Assembly: GCA_036365515.1 (NCBI GenBank)
Contig: CM070873.1
Coordinates: 221,459,376-221,523,375, forward strand
Origin: Torymus aiolomorphi
Taxonomy: Eukaryota > Arthropoda > Insecta > Hymenoptera > Torymidae
Direction of reading: 5' to 3'
Length of the DNA stretch: 64,000 nt
Shown: piece by piece, positions 25,546 to 38,740 of the stretch
Layout of the letters: the number at the start of each line of letters is the position of its first letter
Position numbering within the stretch: the stretch's first letter is position 1
Position numbers and translations under genes: made by a program
The notes under the pieces: model-generated
What the model was told of the DNA's origin: nothing
Databases searched by the model: none
What the model saw: the letters and a program-made list of their open reading frames with translations, nothing else

Positions 25546-26883
25546 TAGGTATGCGAGATGTGGCGCCACGATTTCTCTGCATAGAGGGGAGCGCCGAGGG
25601 GTGGGAAAAATCGAGTTAATGCGTTATCTAAATCAATTAATCAAGGATCACTCTACGCATGAAAGCATTCCAGGCAACATTCCTTGGCCTAGGTACCTTC
25701 CGACTCGCAGAGCCTTGACTGATCACATGAGGCTACTACAAGTATATGTTGTTTAAATATTGTTATCAATTGTTCTTTTGAAATTTATTCACTTTTGCAA
25801 TATCTTTTATAGAAACTTTTATTTTTATTTTGGTCAATAAATTACAAACTAAAATATAAAAAATTAAGTATTTCTTCTTATATATTTATGAAAAAAAAAA
25901 AAAAACTATTTTTCCCAAGATCCTGCTAAATAATCTTTTGCATATTTTATAAAGTCTTATATATTAAATAACTTTTATGTTATTTATATGTTGATGTATT
26001 TATTGATAGTATAATAATAAATAAGACAATTCTGAGGAAAGAATATAAAAGCCAAGAATAGCCCGTTTCTTCCGATATTGTATACGATAAGAACAGCGAC
26101 TACTTTACCTCGACAAAGTAAGCAGCTACGCACGATTTCCATGAGGAAATCTATACCATCGATTAACAGAAAAGAGCCTGAATACACAGAGAAAAAGAGA
26201 CATATCGGCCGAGGTATAATGGTATTTGGCTCTGTCGCGTGATGCACACGAGTCCCCGTCTTCTGCTCCCCGCTATCTGAAGATAATCGCAAGCGTTCCG
26301 CCCGTCTTTCCGTGCGCACGATATTAGAGACTCTGCCTGCGGGAGTTTTGCATACTCACACACACACACAGTGACCGACGGGCAAGCGAGGAAAGAAAAA
26401 GTCCCAGGAAAACTTTGTTGGCCGCGGCGCCGTTCTGATACGTTTTCGAAGCTTTCTTAAAATATTCATGAACGCCGGCGAGCGCGGCCGAGGGCTGCAC
26501 GGTAGTTTTTGGCCGCGGCGAGACTTTTTTCCGCGTTCCGTTCTTGCCTTAATTTATATGAAGCGAAATTCTTTTGAGAGAATTAACGAGTGATACAGGA
26601 AGACAGTCAGGTTGTATGTGGAAATGGGTTGTAACTGAATTTTCCAATCAATTTCAAGCTAATATTGTACGATAGTATATGGAGTTTACAGCAGGTTAAT
26701 TAAATTACCGTTTCACTTGAAATATTTAGTATTTCTTTTAAATACTTTCAATTTTGTAAGGTTTTAAAGTACAAATTTTGAAGTTAAATCAGGAAACTCA
26801 TATGATTGTCCTGCTGAGAATCACGAATTTTTTCTTTCAATTTTAAAACGCTTTGGTAAGCCAGAAAAAATTAATGATTCCAT
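25546..26883. other. Mixed gene-less DNA with a CpG-rich patch
   Basis: An A-rich run lies at 25890-25907, a CpG-rich patch at 26200-26560 and a short (CA)n at about 26357-26371. The minus-strand frame at 26319..25984 has no recognisable domain. Confidence 0.4.
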
Positions 26884-27383
26884 CCCTAGTGGAAAAAATA
26901 AGTGTGAAAAATGTGGAAAAGTATGGCAAACTCTTTCAAAAGTGTAAAAAATTGTGGAAAAATGTACAAAACTGTGTATTTCTATCATATTTGGAACAAA
27001 TCCAAAATATTAACTGATATTTACTCACAGTTTTGTATATTTCTGTATATTTTCTCACATTTTACCGCACATTTGGATATGTTTTAACATTTTCTAACAC
27101 TTTCTTGCAGATTCTCATATTTTTATACGATACATTTTTACAACAAATACTTGAAATATTTTACCAACACTAAATAATATAATTTCATTTGTAGAGATAC
27201 TCAGAGTTTCTTATATACTCTATATAGGTTTCATTTTCTCCGCAGAATAGCCCTCACCATGTAGTGGTTATAATTGAAATAATAACAATGTGGTGAAATA
27301 TAAGAAAATGCACACTTTTTCATAATAATACACATTTTTTCATCGTTTGCCACGCTTTTTCACATTTCTTATTTCCACTAGGG
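26884..27383. mobile_element. 500 bp element with CCCTAGTGGAAA inverted ends
   Basis: The left end CCCTAGTGGAAAAAATAAG and the right end, complement CCCTAGTGGAAATAAGAAAT, match for about 40 bases, including ATGTG and TGGCAAAC. The interior has further mirrored GTGTGAAAA / ACAAAACTGTG stretches around 26940-27060. No ORF and no clear target duplication. Confidence 0.78.
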
Positions 27384-30300
27384 ATTATATAATGTACGTG
27401 GTTTAACTTCACAAAACGTGCTTAAATTAAGTAAGAGCAATTTAAAATCACATATTTCAATTCAAGAAATTTTATTTAATTCATTATTCTTGATAAAAAT
27501 GTTAATATTTTAATAACAAAAATATATTAAGATATCATTTTTTATAGAGTTTTATTCCCAGACAACTTAGCATTATAACAATTATAAAAGATTCACTCGA
27601 ACTGGCATTACGGCGTTAGTTCGGGATTAGAAATTTTGGGCAGATATCAAACCATCAGTCGCATATCTTTCCGCGACTTAATTTATTCGCTTTTTTCGCA
27701 CTATCGCCTTTCATACGTAACAAACTATAAGGAATATGGATTTAAATAGTTATATTATAATTTTATTCCTTTATAATATAGAATATCTATAATGAATTTT
27801 ATATCTTCGACTTTGTGAATGATCCAAAAAACTTTTACAAGATCATTCCTTCAGTTATAACAATTCTCCAACCACCTAAGAAATTATCACAACTATTTCA
27901 AGTCGCAGCTGCGATTTATCTAAAAACATCCTAAGGCGTCGGCGGTAGTGGCACCCGCGCTGTCTCTGTGCCCCGGCGCTCTTTCTCTCGCGCTTGCGCG
28001 CCACAAGAAGGGAACTCCTATTCTTTCGCATCGCGAATCGTAAAAATGCGGGGAAGAAAGGAAAACTTGTGTTTCGTTTTTCAGCTGCATGGCGCTGCAG
28101 CAGCGCGCCCGAGCGCCACTATACAACGTACACACACACAACGGCGAGCGATATTGCGGCAAACACCGTTGACGTTTTATGTAGCCGCCTTCCAGTTTCA
28201 GTAATGGCGCTTTTATGGAAGCGAAAACTTACCGACGCTGCCGCGCAATGTTTTCACGGCTGAAATTTAGATGCGCACGCGCGAGTGGGACAATGATAAT
28301 CCCGCGACCGCACCTCCCACCGCGCTTTAATATGTGGCGAATTATATATGCACGTTTTTGCAATACCTGATTCGAAAATAGAACTGCGCTCGCGGTGCTC
28401 GCTTTTTCGGAAAGTCATCGTTCGTTCGGATTTTAGGTCATGAAGTCGCGAAGTAATGGCGCGAAAAATTCAATCCGTACTTTCCGAATTGGATTGGATA
28501 TGTACGCATTTTTTAGTTGGCTCTCTGTGATCAATAGTTGTGCCTTTTGATCTTGTATAGTTGAGAAATTTCACAATGTATACATAAGTAGAATAAAAAC
28601 TCGCGAAAACTTTACATATTTAAAAATCGTTATATTTATGTAACTGGGTTTGTGGGTTAAAAATGCAAAGTACACGTTTTACTGCACCTTCCTCTCATAC
28701 GTAACTATATGTATATATATACGCACTATTAGAACGCTTGTCTTCGCGAATTTACAATCACTCTATACGCGGGATAGTTCGCCAGTGCGCAAAATTGCGA
28801 AAAATTCGAGTCGACGTTTTTGAGAACGCGACTCGTGCCACTTCGGCAGGAATTTTAATATGCAGAGACTCGATACCTTATACTTCGTTATCCGGATAAT
28901 TAAATGCATTTTCGGAATTTTATCGCAATGCGTATAAAATCGCAAACAACTGAAGCGCGGTGCGACTCGGTTCTCGTTCTTTTTTTTTCCACCCGTCCCC
29001 TCGTTCCTCCCCTCCAAGCCCGACTAGTCGAACAAAGTCGAAAACTATCCGCAAATTGAAAACTTTTTAATTCCACGCAGGTTTTACAGTTACGCGTTGT
29101 ACGCGTTTGTTTTTCTGAAACTAATCCGATAAAAGCCCGTGAATTATGAAACTTTTTATTCTCGCCACCAGCGCTCCGTTCCGCACACACATATATATAC
29201 ACACACAGACCGCCATAGCTACGTCGCCGCTACGGCATACCGCAAGTAATTCAAAAATATTTGCTCGAATTTTAGCATGCGCGAAGGTCACGGGACATTA
29301 GCGCGGCTGTCTCGCTCTCTGTTTAATCGCTTGCGCGTGCTATACGCCGAGTGATCGATTCTCCCGCGCGCTCACTTCCAATGCGTTATATACCCGCCGC
29401 GCGCGCGGATTTAAACGCGCCAGATCATCATCGCGTATATGGATACACGTGCGCGCCGAAAAATTCAAATCCATCTTTCTCCAGTTTCCACGCGCGTGCA
29501 CCCGCTCGAAAGCCGATCCCGCGCCTCGACCGTTTCGCTTTCTTTTCGCAGGCGCGCACAAAGGCGGGGGGAGATAGGAAATACGTAATATATCGCAGGA
29601 AATATATACCCTTTCGACATCCGAGGCCGCCAGTCCTTATTCCACACTCTCGTTTTCTGGCTTTTCTCTGCTCATCGGCCGCCCGAGCAAGTGTGTGAGA
29701 GAGGACTACGCTGAAAATGTTTGATCGTGCTACTTCGGGGGCTAAACTTTTTCCCTTCTTCGTGCTCTTTCGAACTGCTCGAAGTTTAAGGCCAATTTCC
29801 AAGAAAACTTTATATTTGGTATCGTCGGATTGCGGATTTTTTTATATATGTGTGCAGGAGGGAGGCAAAAAGATGAGTTGCAGTTGATCCTTATACTTTT
29901 ATTTCTAATTTAAGCACGCTCCTATTGAATTTCACTTCAGTTTTTAGGTAAGTGCAAACTGTATATATCTGTTAAGTTTTAAAAAATATACGTAAAATAG
30001 TCCTGACAAAATGCATCGAGGGCGCGATCGTATCATGTACACCGCGCGTAAGAGGACAAAATTAAATAAAATACGAATGAGATTACTCTCGATAAAAAGA
30101 GAAAGTCAGTAGTGCTTTGGATTTAGCCCAAAAGCGAATTTCGAAATTTCGAAATGAAAAAAAAAATAAATAAAGAGGGACTCTTATATCGACCCATTTT
30201 GCTCCGACACTACAAATTGGATTGTGTCCTCATGGAGTGAAATTCCCGGGAATAAATTACCTTCGATATCGCTATATATGCGGAAGCCAGCGGGTCTCGC

Positions 30301-31801
30301 ACTGTTATATTCAAATCCGTATCAAGCGCGAAATATACTCTTCGAAAGCAGCGAGTGTAAGTTCGGAGGAAGGGAAAAAACTCCGCCTCGATCGAATGAA
30401 AAATCTGCCGGTATCGTGAGGAAATTGTGCAGGAATCACCAGAAAACACACGCAGGAAAGCGTTAATCTTACACACGTACGCTCCCCTACAAGCAGATAC
30501 CAAAGGATCGACATAATTCACGATTTGATATAAATATATAGGGCGTGGGCCATATCGTACGTATAATATACTTATCACTTCTATTGCTCCTTTCACTCCG
30601 CTTAATTAAATCCGTCGAAGCGGCGGACGGGAGCTTCTCGATATTATAATAGTACGGTCAGCGTCGGCGAAAATCTGCAAGCTCGCTGACAGGGCCGCGG
30701 GCAGATTGCGCAAAGGGGTGCGGCGCGCATATAGTGCACGTCCGCGCGATACACTAACTCCTCGTAATCGACGTAACGCGATCGCGCGCGTATATCGTAA
30801 ATTTCGCTACGGCGGGCCACATCAAGGCTCGCGCTCTCTTCTCCTCCTCGCATCTCTCTCCCTCGTTCTTTGTCTCTCTCTCTTTCCCTCTGCTTCTCTC
30901 TCCTTTTCTCGCGAGGGGCTCGCGGCCAAGTCGTCCATTTAAGGCTCTCCGTAGAAATGGCAAGCTCCTGTCGAGATAAAGATTCGACTTGGCCCCGAGT
31001 GCACCGCAAAAAGAAACCAGCATTACCGACTGTACGCGAGCGCGCTCCTCGCTCTTTTCCCCCGTGTTATACGGCGTCGCCGATTTTCCCTCTCTCGCTC
31101 GTTCTTCTTCCTCCTCTTTTAGCGAATGTATATATACGTGGGCGCGCAGAGTGGATGAGCGCGTAGAGGGGGACAAACTACTTATTTAATTTGTAATTAA
31201 AGGGAAATTGGGCAAGGAGAGTATAAATTTGAGGCGGCGGCGGAGCAACGCGGGCGTCTTAATTGCATGATGCATTAAGGTTTTTCTTTCGCTTAGGTTT
31301 GCCAGCTCGCTTTATTTCTACTTTATGTATGTTTAAAATTGTTGAATGTATGGCAAGGCACCGTTACATTAAAGATGTCTATTTTGCAATCATTAGTAAC
31401 AGAGTCGAAAACTGTGTAGTTTAGACGCGATGAGGGAAAGGTTGTACTACATTTCGCTGATAGAAAATGTATTCCTTTAGGATATGTATTTTAAAAATTG
31501 TACAATTTATAAAGATATTTAGGATACTCCCGTATATAGAGGGTCGTTAAATTTTATTTTAGTATTATTAAAATATTATGTGTCCAAAATAAATTCAAAG
31601 CTATAATATTTTATAAACATCATTTAAATATACTCAGCGTCTTAAACAAATATTAAAAATTGTAAAGATCAATTCAATAAACTATACACTTGTGTTTCTG
31701 AGTAAATAATACTTCTCTATATTTTATAATAAGTTTTAAATATATATTTTCTACTTTTACTTGTAACTTTAAACTTTTTTAAAGTCTAAAATTCCCGAAC
31801 C
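27384..31801. other. Gene-less DNA with CpG-rich blocks at 27.9-29.8 and 30.6-31.3 kb
   Basis: CpG-dense DNA with CT tracts (about 30835-30905) and TATA-type microsatellite pieces. Long frames exist on both strands over the same bases (for example 29802..29428 and 31176..30754) and are rich in Arg, Ser and Ala from the base composition. From 31300 to 31800 the DNA is AT-rich with nothing recognised. Confidence 0.45.
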
Positions 31802-31918
31802 CTAGTCGTTAAAAAAGTGCATCAACTCCTTATCGCTGATCCAGTTTCCGAAGGCACCTGCGTGCCTCATCATCCCGAAATGAATCTCTTCCAGACCCGG
31901 TTGCCGATCGCTTAGTGA
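31802..31918 (-). CDS. Possible terminal coding exon of an unrecognised gene
   Basis: On the minus strand a frame open from 31936 ends in TAG at 31804..31802. From about 31918 it reads SLSDRQPGLEEIHFG, continues through MMRHAGAFG and NWISDKELM, and ends in HFFND. The composition is balanced and protein-like, unlike the repeat-driven frames around it. A pyrimidine-rich CCTTCATTTTCGCAAAG just before it could be a splice acceptor that joins in phase 0. I do not recognise the family and found no partner exon nearby. It does not resemble any part of an activin. If real, it is the 3' end of a same-strand gene nested in, or replacing, the inferred activin intron. A chance frame of about 39 codons cannot be excluded. 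Confidence 0.3.
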   Translation of the reverse strand, partial: SLSDRQPGLEEIHFGMMRHAGAFGNWISDKELMHFFND

Positions 31919-31936
31919 CTTTGCGAAAATGAAGGA

Positions 31937-32866
31937 TCACATTGGCAGAGGACCACAAGGCGATCGCATACATTCCGTCCTCGCCGAAATCGAGTCAAAG
32001 TAATAACACGCGCTCAATTTATATCTCCCTCGCGCAAGATATATCACAAATGCGGGGCGTTTGATCATCGTCTTCGCTGCAATGCGAATATATATACATA
32101 AGCGGTCGCGTGCGCGTGTTGAAATTCCTCCAAAAAATAAATAAAAGTTCTCGCCGAAAGCGAGCAAGAGAGAGAGGGAGGGATGGAGAGAGGAGGAGAG
32201 GATCCCCCAGAGCTCATTTCCTCTTCGGAAGTCGATTGAATATTTTGGCAATCGCCAGTGGAAATTTTCAAAGAGGTCTGGGACGCCGGCTGCGACTTTT
32301 TCGTAGCGAGCCTCGCCTCTCCCTCTCTCTCATATACGCGCGCCGGATGAGAGATGTAATACAGACAAATGCGGAGATTCTTCCCTTGGGGCTGCGTCAT
32401 GAAACCTTGACCTGTCAGTTGTTTTCCTCCTCTTCGCCGCCTCTGTCTCTCCCTCATCCCCTCAGCGCGTAACCCTCGCCCCGACTCATCCCCTCGGCCT
32501 TTCTTCGGAATGTCCCCGCGCACGCGCCTCCTCGTCGTCGCCGTCGCCGCTGCCGCCGCCGCTGACGCCGACTACTCATGTCATCTCATCCAGCCTCACC
32601 CCGTTATCTAACCCGTTTCTTAAACGACTCTCTTTCTCTCTCTCTCTCTCTATCTCAGCTCTCCTCGCTATTCAAATCACCGCAAAGTGCCTCCGTTACG
32701 CGTTCCTCATATATTACCCCCCTTGAGCACTCGCTCGCAGGCTATACGACACGTGCGAGAGCACAAACTCTTTTCCTTTTGTAAATTTTGTCATTTTTTG
32801 TCTCTCGCCTGCGCATCCAGCGGTAACCTTGTGACCGATATATATGTACAACCCGAGAGACACGTG

Positions 32867-32954
<88 letters not shown>

Positions 32955-33340
32955 GAAAAAAAGAAGAGCGTGTGTATTTGCCTATAAACGCCCTTTTTCT
33001 CTGTCTCCACTCGGCTAGCACGCGCGCTATACCGATTCCGTGCATAAACTCCCGTAGTTTAAGTCGCGCACTACGGAAAGGCGCGTACAGGCGTATATAT
33101 ATGGATGACTTCCGGCAGGGTAGATAAGAGAGAGAGGGAAATAGAGAGAGGGCGAAAGAGCGAGAAAGAGAGAGCGAGAGGAGGTGCACTGCGGTACACA
33201 CACATCATCCCCGCGATCCAGTTTAATCCGTTCCGTGCGAGTGGGAAAGAGGAAGGGATAGAAAATAGAAAAGGAGGAAGGGAGAATAAGAGAGAGAAGA
33301 GGAGGAAAGGAGGGAAATAGATTAAGAAAATCCCGAGATA
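31937..33340. other. CpG/GA-rich block
   Basis: GA- and CT-rich DNA surrounding the longest GA microsatellite of the window. Frames with poly-Leu/Ser or Arg/Glu alternation come from the dinucleotide repeat. Confidence 0.55.
32870..32954. repeat. (GA)n microsatellite, about 85 bases
   Basis: An almost pure AG run with single interruptions (a GG near 32902 and AGCGAG near 32944). GA tracts can bind GAGA-factor-like proteins in insects, but no function is shown here. Confidence 0.97.
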
Positions 33341-33737
33341 TCATCGTGCGGAGTCCCTGTTTTAACTTTTTGCTTGTTGGCTAAAAAAGATGATAAGTCA
33401 TTGTCGTTAACGCTACTTCGAGAATCAAATAATAATTAATCCAGTTCAACAAGTTACGACAACTACATTATAACCTATTTTATGTAGAATAAATTATGAA
33501 ATATGCTGTATGAAGTTTGGGAAAAATTATTTAACATGGTTGTGATTTTCTATGATAAATAATATTAAAAGTGAACCCTTCACTAGAAAATTAAATTAAA
33601 CAGTTACCATTTGTCATCAAAACTAAAATATTTTATGAATTTAATTATGAATGTAAAATGGATTTAAATATACAATATCAGGCAATAACGTTATCTAAGT
33701 GATGGTACCATCAGAAACTGCAGAAAGCTATAGCTTG

Positions 33738-33959
33738 CACTGAGAGAAAGATTTATTTATATTTAATATATATGTTAACTATTAATATTAAAATATCTGA
33801 TTTTGGCGAAATAAGGAAATATTTGACGGAAATATCCAAAGTCTTACTATAAAGATGCGCATATTAATAGTTAATATGCGATATTGATAGTTAATATATT
33901 TTTCTGTACATTTTTAAATGTATTTTCTTATTAAATATAAATAAATTCTTCTCTCAGTG
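33738..33959. mobile_element. 222 bp palindromic MITE with CACTGAGAGAA ends
   Basis: The left end CACTGAGAGAAAGATTTATT and the right-end complement CACTGAGAGAAGAATTTATT match over about 30 bases and resume around GTTAACTATTAATAT. Both flanks carry TG (33736-33737 and 33960-33961), a possible 2-bp target duplication. Non-coding. Confidence 0.8.
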
Positions 33960-35368
33960 TGTCAAATGCAAAACTTCAAAGTTACTTTTCGTAATTTCTG
34001 TAATAATTAAGATAGATCATAGAATAAGGTTTCCAAAATTCATTCTCAATAATTAATTATCTACAATTTTCAATAATTAAACTTATACATCCTACTGGTT
34101 GTTTATTTATTTCGTTCATGATAATGTATAGTTTTCTCACGAGGACGTAAAGTACAATCTATTAGATGTAAAGTTAAAGTACTACTTCATGCTCATCAAA
34201 CGTAAATTAAGCGGCGTGCTTCTATTCTGATTGAAAGAATATTCACTTTTGAAAAACGGAGAAAATCAAATTGTTTGGGTACTTGTTTGATTGTAATGCA
34301 CATTATTTCTCAAAATATCATTATTCGTGATTTAAAAGCAAAAATTATTAAATATTTCTATTTAATATTATTATCCAATAAGAAGTTGAAAACTTGTGAT
34401 ATTATTCGCAAATTTTCGTATTTTAAAAGAAAAAGATTAATACTTAATCGTACATCATTTATATCAATAATTTATAGATAAAAAAAAATAATATAAAAAA
34501 GTTTGTTGACACATGTCATATCTGACAACTTGTACTTGTTTGTGCCCTACCTTCGAATCGAACTACTTATTTAATCTGCGTTTATCATAGAGATGTTTCC
34601 AATATTACATTTTACTTCACAAAGTAATTAAAAATTCTATTTCGAAGTTGGAGTCTATACATATCGTATTTGAGAAAACCACTTTTATCCATTGAATATT
34701 TTATGTACAGACCTTGCAAACTTAACGCCCACCTTTATTGAACTTTTATTTAGCACATAACAATTATATCGGTATACGTAAACGGTCCAAGAACCTCGAA
34801 ACAATGAAAAAATTTCATTCTAAAAAATACAACTGCAATAAACAACGTGTACATAAAATAGACTCTAAGAATCGTGTACACCCACATACGCTAGCCACTA
34901 TCCAATCCAATGAAATATTAAAGTCACTCAATAAAGCGAGTGAGCATACCTATCGATAGCTCTCCCCCCTCCCACCCGCGCTGATCCGCTAATAAAGCAA
35001 TTACCCGTGCGCGCGCACCTATTCGCGCATACCAATGTCCCGTCGCTGATCTATCGGCCCTAGCCTCATTCATCATTCATCAATTTCCGATAACCCAGAG
35101 CGCGGCAGCAACACCGTGACAAAGAAACGGCGCATCGCAGCAGCAGCAGCAGCAGCAGCGAAAAGAAGAGAGGCTCGCGCCGCGGATTAGCGTCATTACG
35201 GCCTCGCGCTCGACACGTTCCGCTCGCGCGTGCGACAGCGTTTTCTATCGATTCCGCGGCGATGCTAATAATGGCTAGCGCGTGTCATTGACGCGGCGCA
35301 TCAAAAATAGTTGAGCGGCCCGCGCGTTTAGCGGCGGGCGCAGCGTAGAGCAGCAACAGCAGCGCTAC

Positions 35369-35370
<2 letters not shown>
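33960..35370. other. AT-rich spacer passing into CpG-rich DNA
   Basis: No gene recognised. A short CAG run lies at 35138-35159. AT-rich plus-strand frames at 34275-34481 and 34738-34959 have no recognisable homologue. Confidence 0.4.

Positions 35371-35426
<56 letters not shown>
35371..35426. repeat. (GA)n microsatellite, 56 bases
   Basis: A pure GA run embedded in CpG-rich DNA. Shorter GA runs follow at about 35590-35611 and 35935-35950. Confidence 0.97.
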
Positions 35427-35429
<3 letters not shown>

Positions 35430-38400
35430 TTGACCGTAATACGCTCAGTCAAATAAGAGGGTCAGATATAGACGCGAGCGGGCGCGCGGGCGGGTGAGCG
35501 CGGGGGCGGCTGGAGTAACCCTGATCCAGATCTATCGCCACGTGCTCCGGATACTACTGCTGTGTGCTAGCGCGGCGCGCGCATCACGCTGAGAGAGAGA
35601 GAGAGAGAGAGAACACGTGTATGCGATCGCGCGGTGATCGATGACTGCGCCAGCGGCGGCTGCTGCAGCGCGCCACCGACGCCGCTATACGCCAATCGGC
35701 TAATCTCTTCCGCGTTGTAGCTCGCCCGCTGCTGCTCGCTCTGTCTATACGTTAATTGTGCTTGCACGCGGGAGAGAGAGGGAGTCGCATTGATTCGATT
35801 CGCGGTAGATTGGACGCATAAGTCTCTCGCGTGCGCGACGCGGGGGGTGGGACACGCGGTGTGAGCTACGCGTTTTTCGCGCGTATGGAGCATTTTTATA
35901 CGCAAGCGCGCGCGTTGGCGAGAGTGTTTTCGAGGGAGAGAGAGAGAGAGAAAGACTGTTGCGTTAATTGCCAGTGGGAGGGTGCCGCCGTGCCCGCTCG
36001 ATCCCGTCGAAGGATTGTACGCGATGGTTAAAGGGGTAGGGGTTGTGGTATACTCGTTCTCACGTACTTTGGTAATTAATGATTTTGTGCGCGTTGCTAA
36101 AGCGAATTTGGTTTACGTATATTTTACAAAGTTGAAATTTTTTTGGATTTTTCGCAAGTATTCAAGCTGATTGACGAATGACTGGTCTGCTGTTTAAGAA
36201 AAATGATGCTGTGGATCCTATTCATGATTTTTTTTTCTTTTTGCAGTATTTTCGGGTCTTGCGAAATATGCATTTCTTAAGATAAAATATAATGTTCAAA
36301 ATGACATTGCATCTAAAATGATAAAGGTTTCATTCTTGAATGTTACAGATAAGGACTTGAGGACATTCTATTTGATTGGTAGAAGAGGATGCCGAAAATA
36401 TGTCTGAGATACGCGAATCCTCCTATGCGCGGTAAAATCCACGTAAAAGGTACATCGTGTTGTAAAGTTTATACAGCGCACAGTATTATAGATTTTACAG
36501 CTGTTTCGCAAAGATCTCGTAAGACATACCTCCACATTCTCTCGTTATCTTTATCTTCACCATACATCAAGGTTTACCGTAATTTAAAAATGATTCTTTC
36601 AACATTTCCCGTTTCAAATGAGTCGATACGGTGACCGACTTATCACCACGCATCTAGAAAGTTAATAACCCGTCCAAACATTTCTTCGTACCCATCAGAT
36701 AAGCTCCCCAAAAAAATGGACGTCGCGCTTTATAAAGGTACACGCTCCGGTCCGGCTGCCACCCCCCACCGTCAAAATATTGTTCGGGGGTCTACGTCGC
36801 TCCTTCCTTCCGTATATCTCCACTTCATTAGTATTCGTTTAGCCCCGCGGGTGCCGTTGGACCTGGGGTGGGGCCGCTTGGGCTCGTCGCGGGGGTGTGC
36901 TCTCTTCGTGATTTTCACACCTCGTCTGGTGCATAATTTAACAAGCGCTCGCTCGCTCGCTTGCTTACACTCCCGCCGGGCCGGAGTGCGCAGCGCGGAG
37001 GCTGCATAGCAGCTGCAGTGGCGACGGCGGCGCTACAGCACCCCTGCAGCCGCTTTCGCTCTCGCTCGCCATTAGGGGCCGAGCGAACGCGCAGCTCGAG
37101 TACCCGCGGTGCTTAACACCTCAAAGCAATCATTTCGGCGGCTCGTTAACCCTCGACGGCGCGACGAAATTCAGAGCCACGCGACAACGTATATACGGCG
37201 CGCGCGCGCGCGCGCGCGAGGGTAAGAATCGCTATAGACGCGACGCTCCTCCGTCGCCGCCGTCGTAGCAGCAGCAGCACACGCACGTAGGTACATTGAG
37301 AGGCGACGAGGCGAGAATCTCGTGTGTGCCTTCGGAGGTGGAGGCGCGCGCTCGCACCCCTGGCACGTATGGGGTTGAATTAAGCCGCAGGTAGTTCAGG
37401 CACTTCAGACGGGGCGACGAGACAGGCTCTAGTAGCGCACACCCCGAGCGCGCCTGCACTTGTGCCTGAGTCACTCTATGTGTGTATCTCTCGCACGAGC
37501 GAGTAAGAGAGAGAGAGAGAGAGAGCGCATATATGCATGCATGCACGGCCGGCCTTTGCATAGGCTCGTCTAAGAGTTACTACTTAAGAGAGTGCGAAGA
37601 AGTTGCGCCCTCTCCGCATCTCACTCCAGCATGGCTCGCTTCATTCATGCGATGCTGAACGTGTTTGCAAAGCGCTTTTTTCCTTCCCGCGCGCCACACC
37701 ACTTCTCGCCCGCGCCTTTTTCTTCCGTTTTCCCGATTTTTCGTCGCCGTGATTGAGAGTGTGCATCGCGCGCTCATCCGGCCGCAAGAGAGTGAGAGAG
37801 GGAAAATGTCGCGCGCGAACCGTGTCGATGAAATTTCACAAAAGCCGATGAAGATACGACGTGTGCGCGACGGCTAAAGCCTTTACCTCGTGTGTGGCTG
37901 TGTGCACCTCCCGGCTGGAGAAACATTTTGAATGAGCTGAGAAGAAAGAGAGTGACGGTTTGAATGATTTTTCCAGATCGTAGGGTGCGGCTGCTCTTTT
38001 TCACCCGTCGTACAATTCATTCTCTCACCTCTAGGTTCACCTAATTTAAGAATGAGAGTTTCTTCTATTCAGGGGATTATTTCAATTCGATCAGTCGTTC
38101 GTTTTGTTCGGATAAGTTGGCAAAAGTACACGAGGAAACTTTGCTGAGAAGTCGAAAGTTTAGGTAAGTGTAATATTTAGGTAGAATCAGACGGGTATGG
38201 AAAGACGCTTATAACTATACCTTGGTTATTATTTATTGACTCCTGTATAGTGTGCCATTCAAAAGGGGAATATCCCGTGCGATTACAAATTGAGTATCAG
38301 CGGAGAAACTATCAAACTAATGGGAAACTTGGAAATCATTAAAACTTTAGCAGTAGAACAGAAATTAACTTGAGTATTTTAAGAACTTGGAATTTTTATA

Positions 38401-38740
38401 CTACTGAATGGCTGATGAAATCTCGATGTTTCTACTCGTATTACATAAATAGTATAGAATTGGTCGTATAGATTTCCGTACATCTTCCTACTAAAAGTAG
38501 TAACGTTGATTAAGCTTATATTTTATAGAAGCACGAAAAATAAAAAGGTTCATTGTTTACATTCCTTTATTCGGATTTTGATTTCGACCCTTTACATAAG
38601 CGTTACCTTGAAAGTTTACCACTCAAAGATATATACAGTTAATTACTTAAGCAGTTTGACCAATTACATAAAACATCTGCATTATGACAAAAAAAAACCA
38701 AAACCCTTCCAAAAATGTCTCTGCCACGCCAGAATGAAAA
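35427..38740. other. CpG-rich blocks at 35.4-36.0 and 36.7-38.0 kb
   Basis: Contains a CG alternating run at 37198-37219 and GA at about 37505-37525. The intervening and following DNA (36.06-36.7 and 38.05-38.74 kb) is AT-rich. No frame looks like protein. Confidence 0.45.

Noticed and set aside
32714..33201. Long minus-strand Leu/Ser frames over the GA repeat
   Set aside because: Direct translation of the CT/GA dinucleotide repeat.
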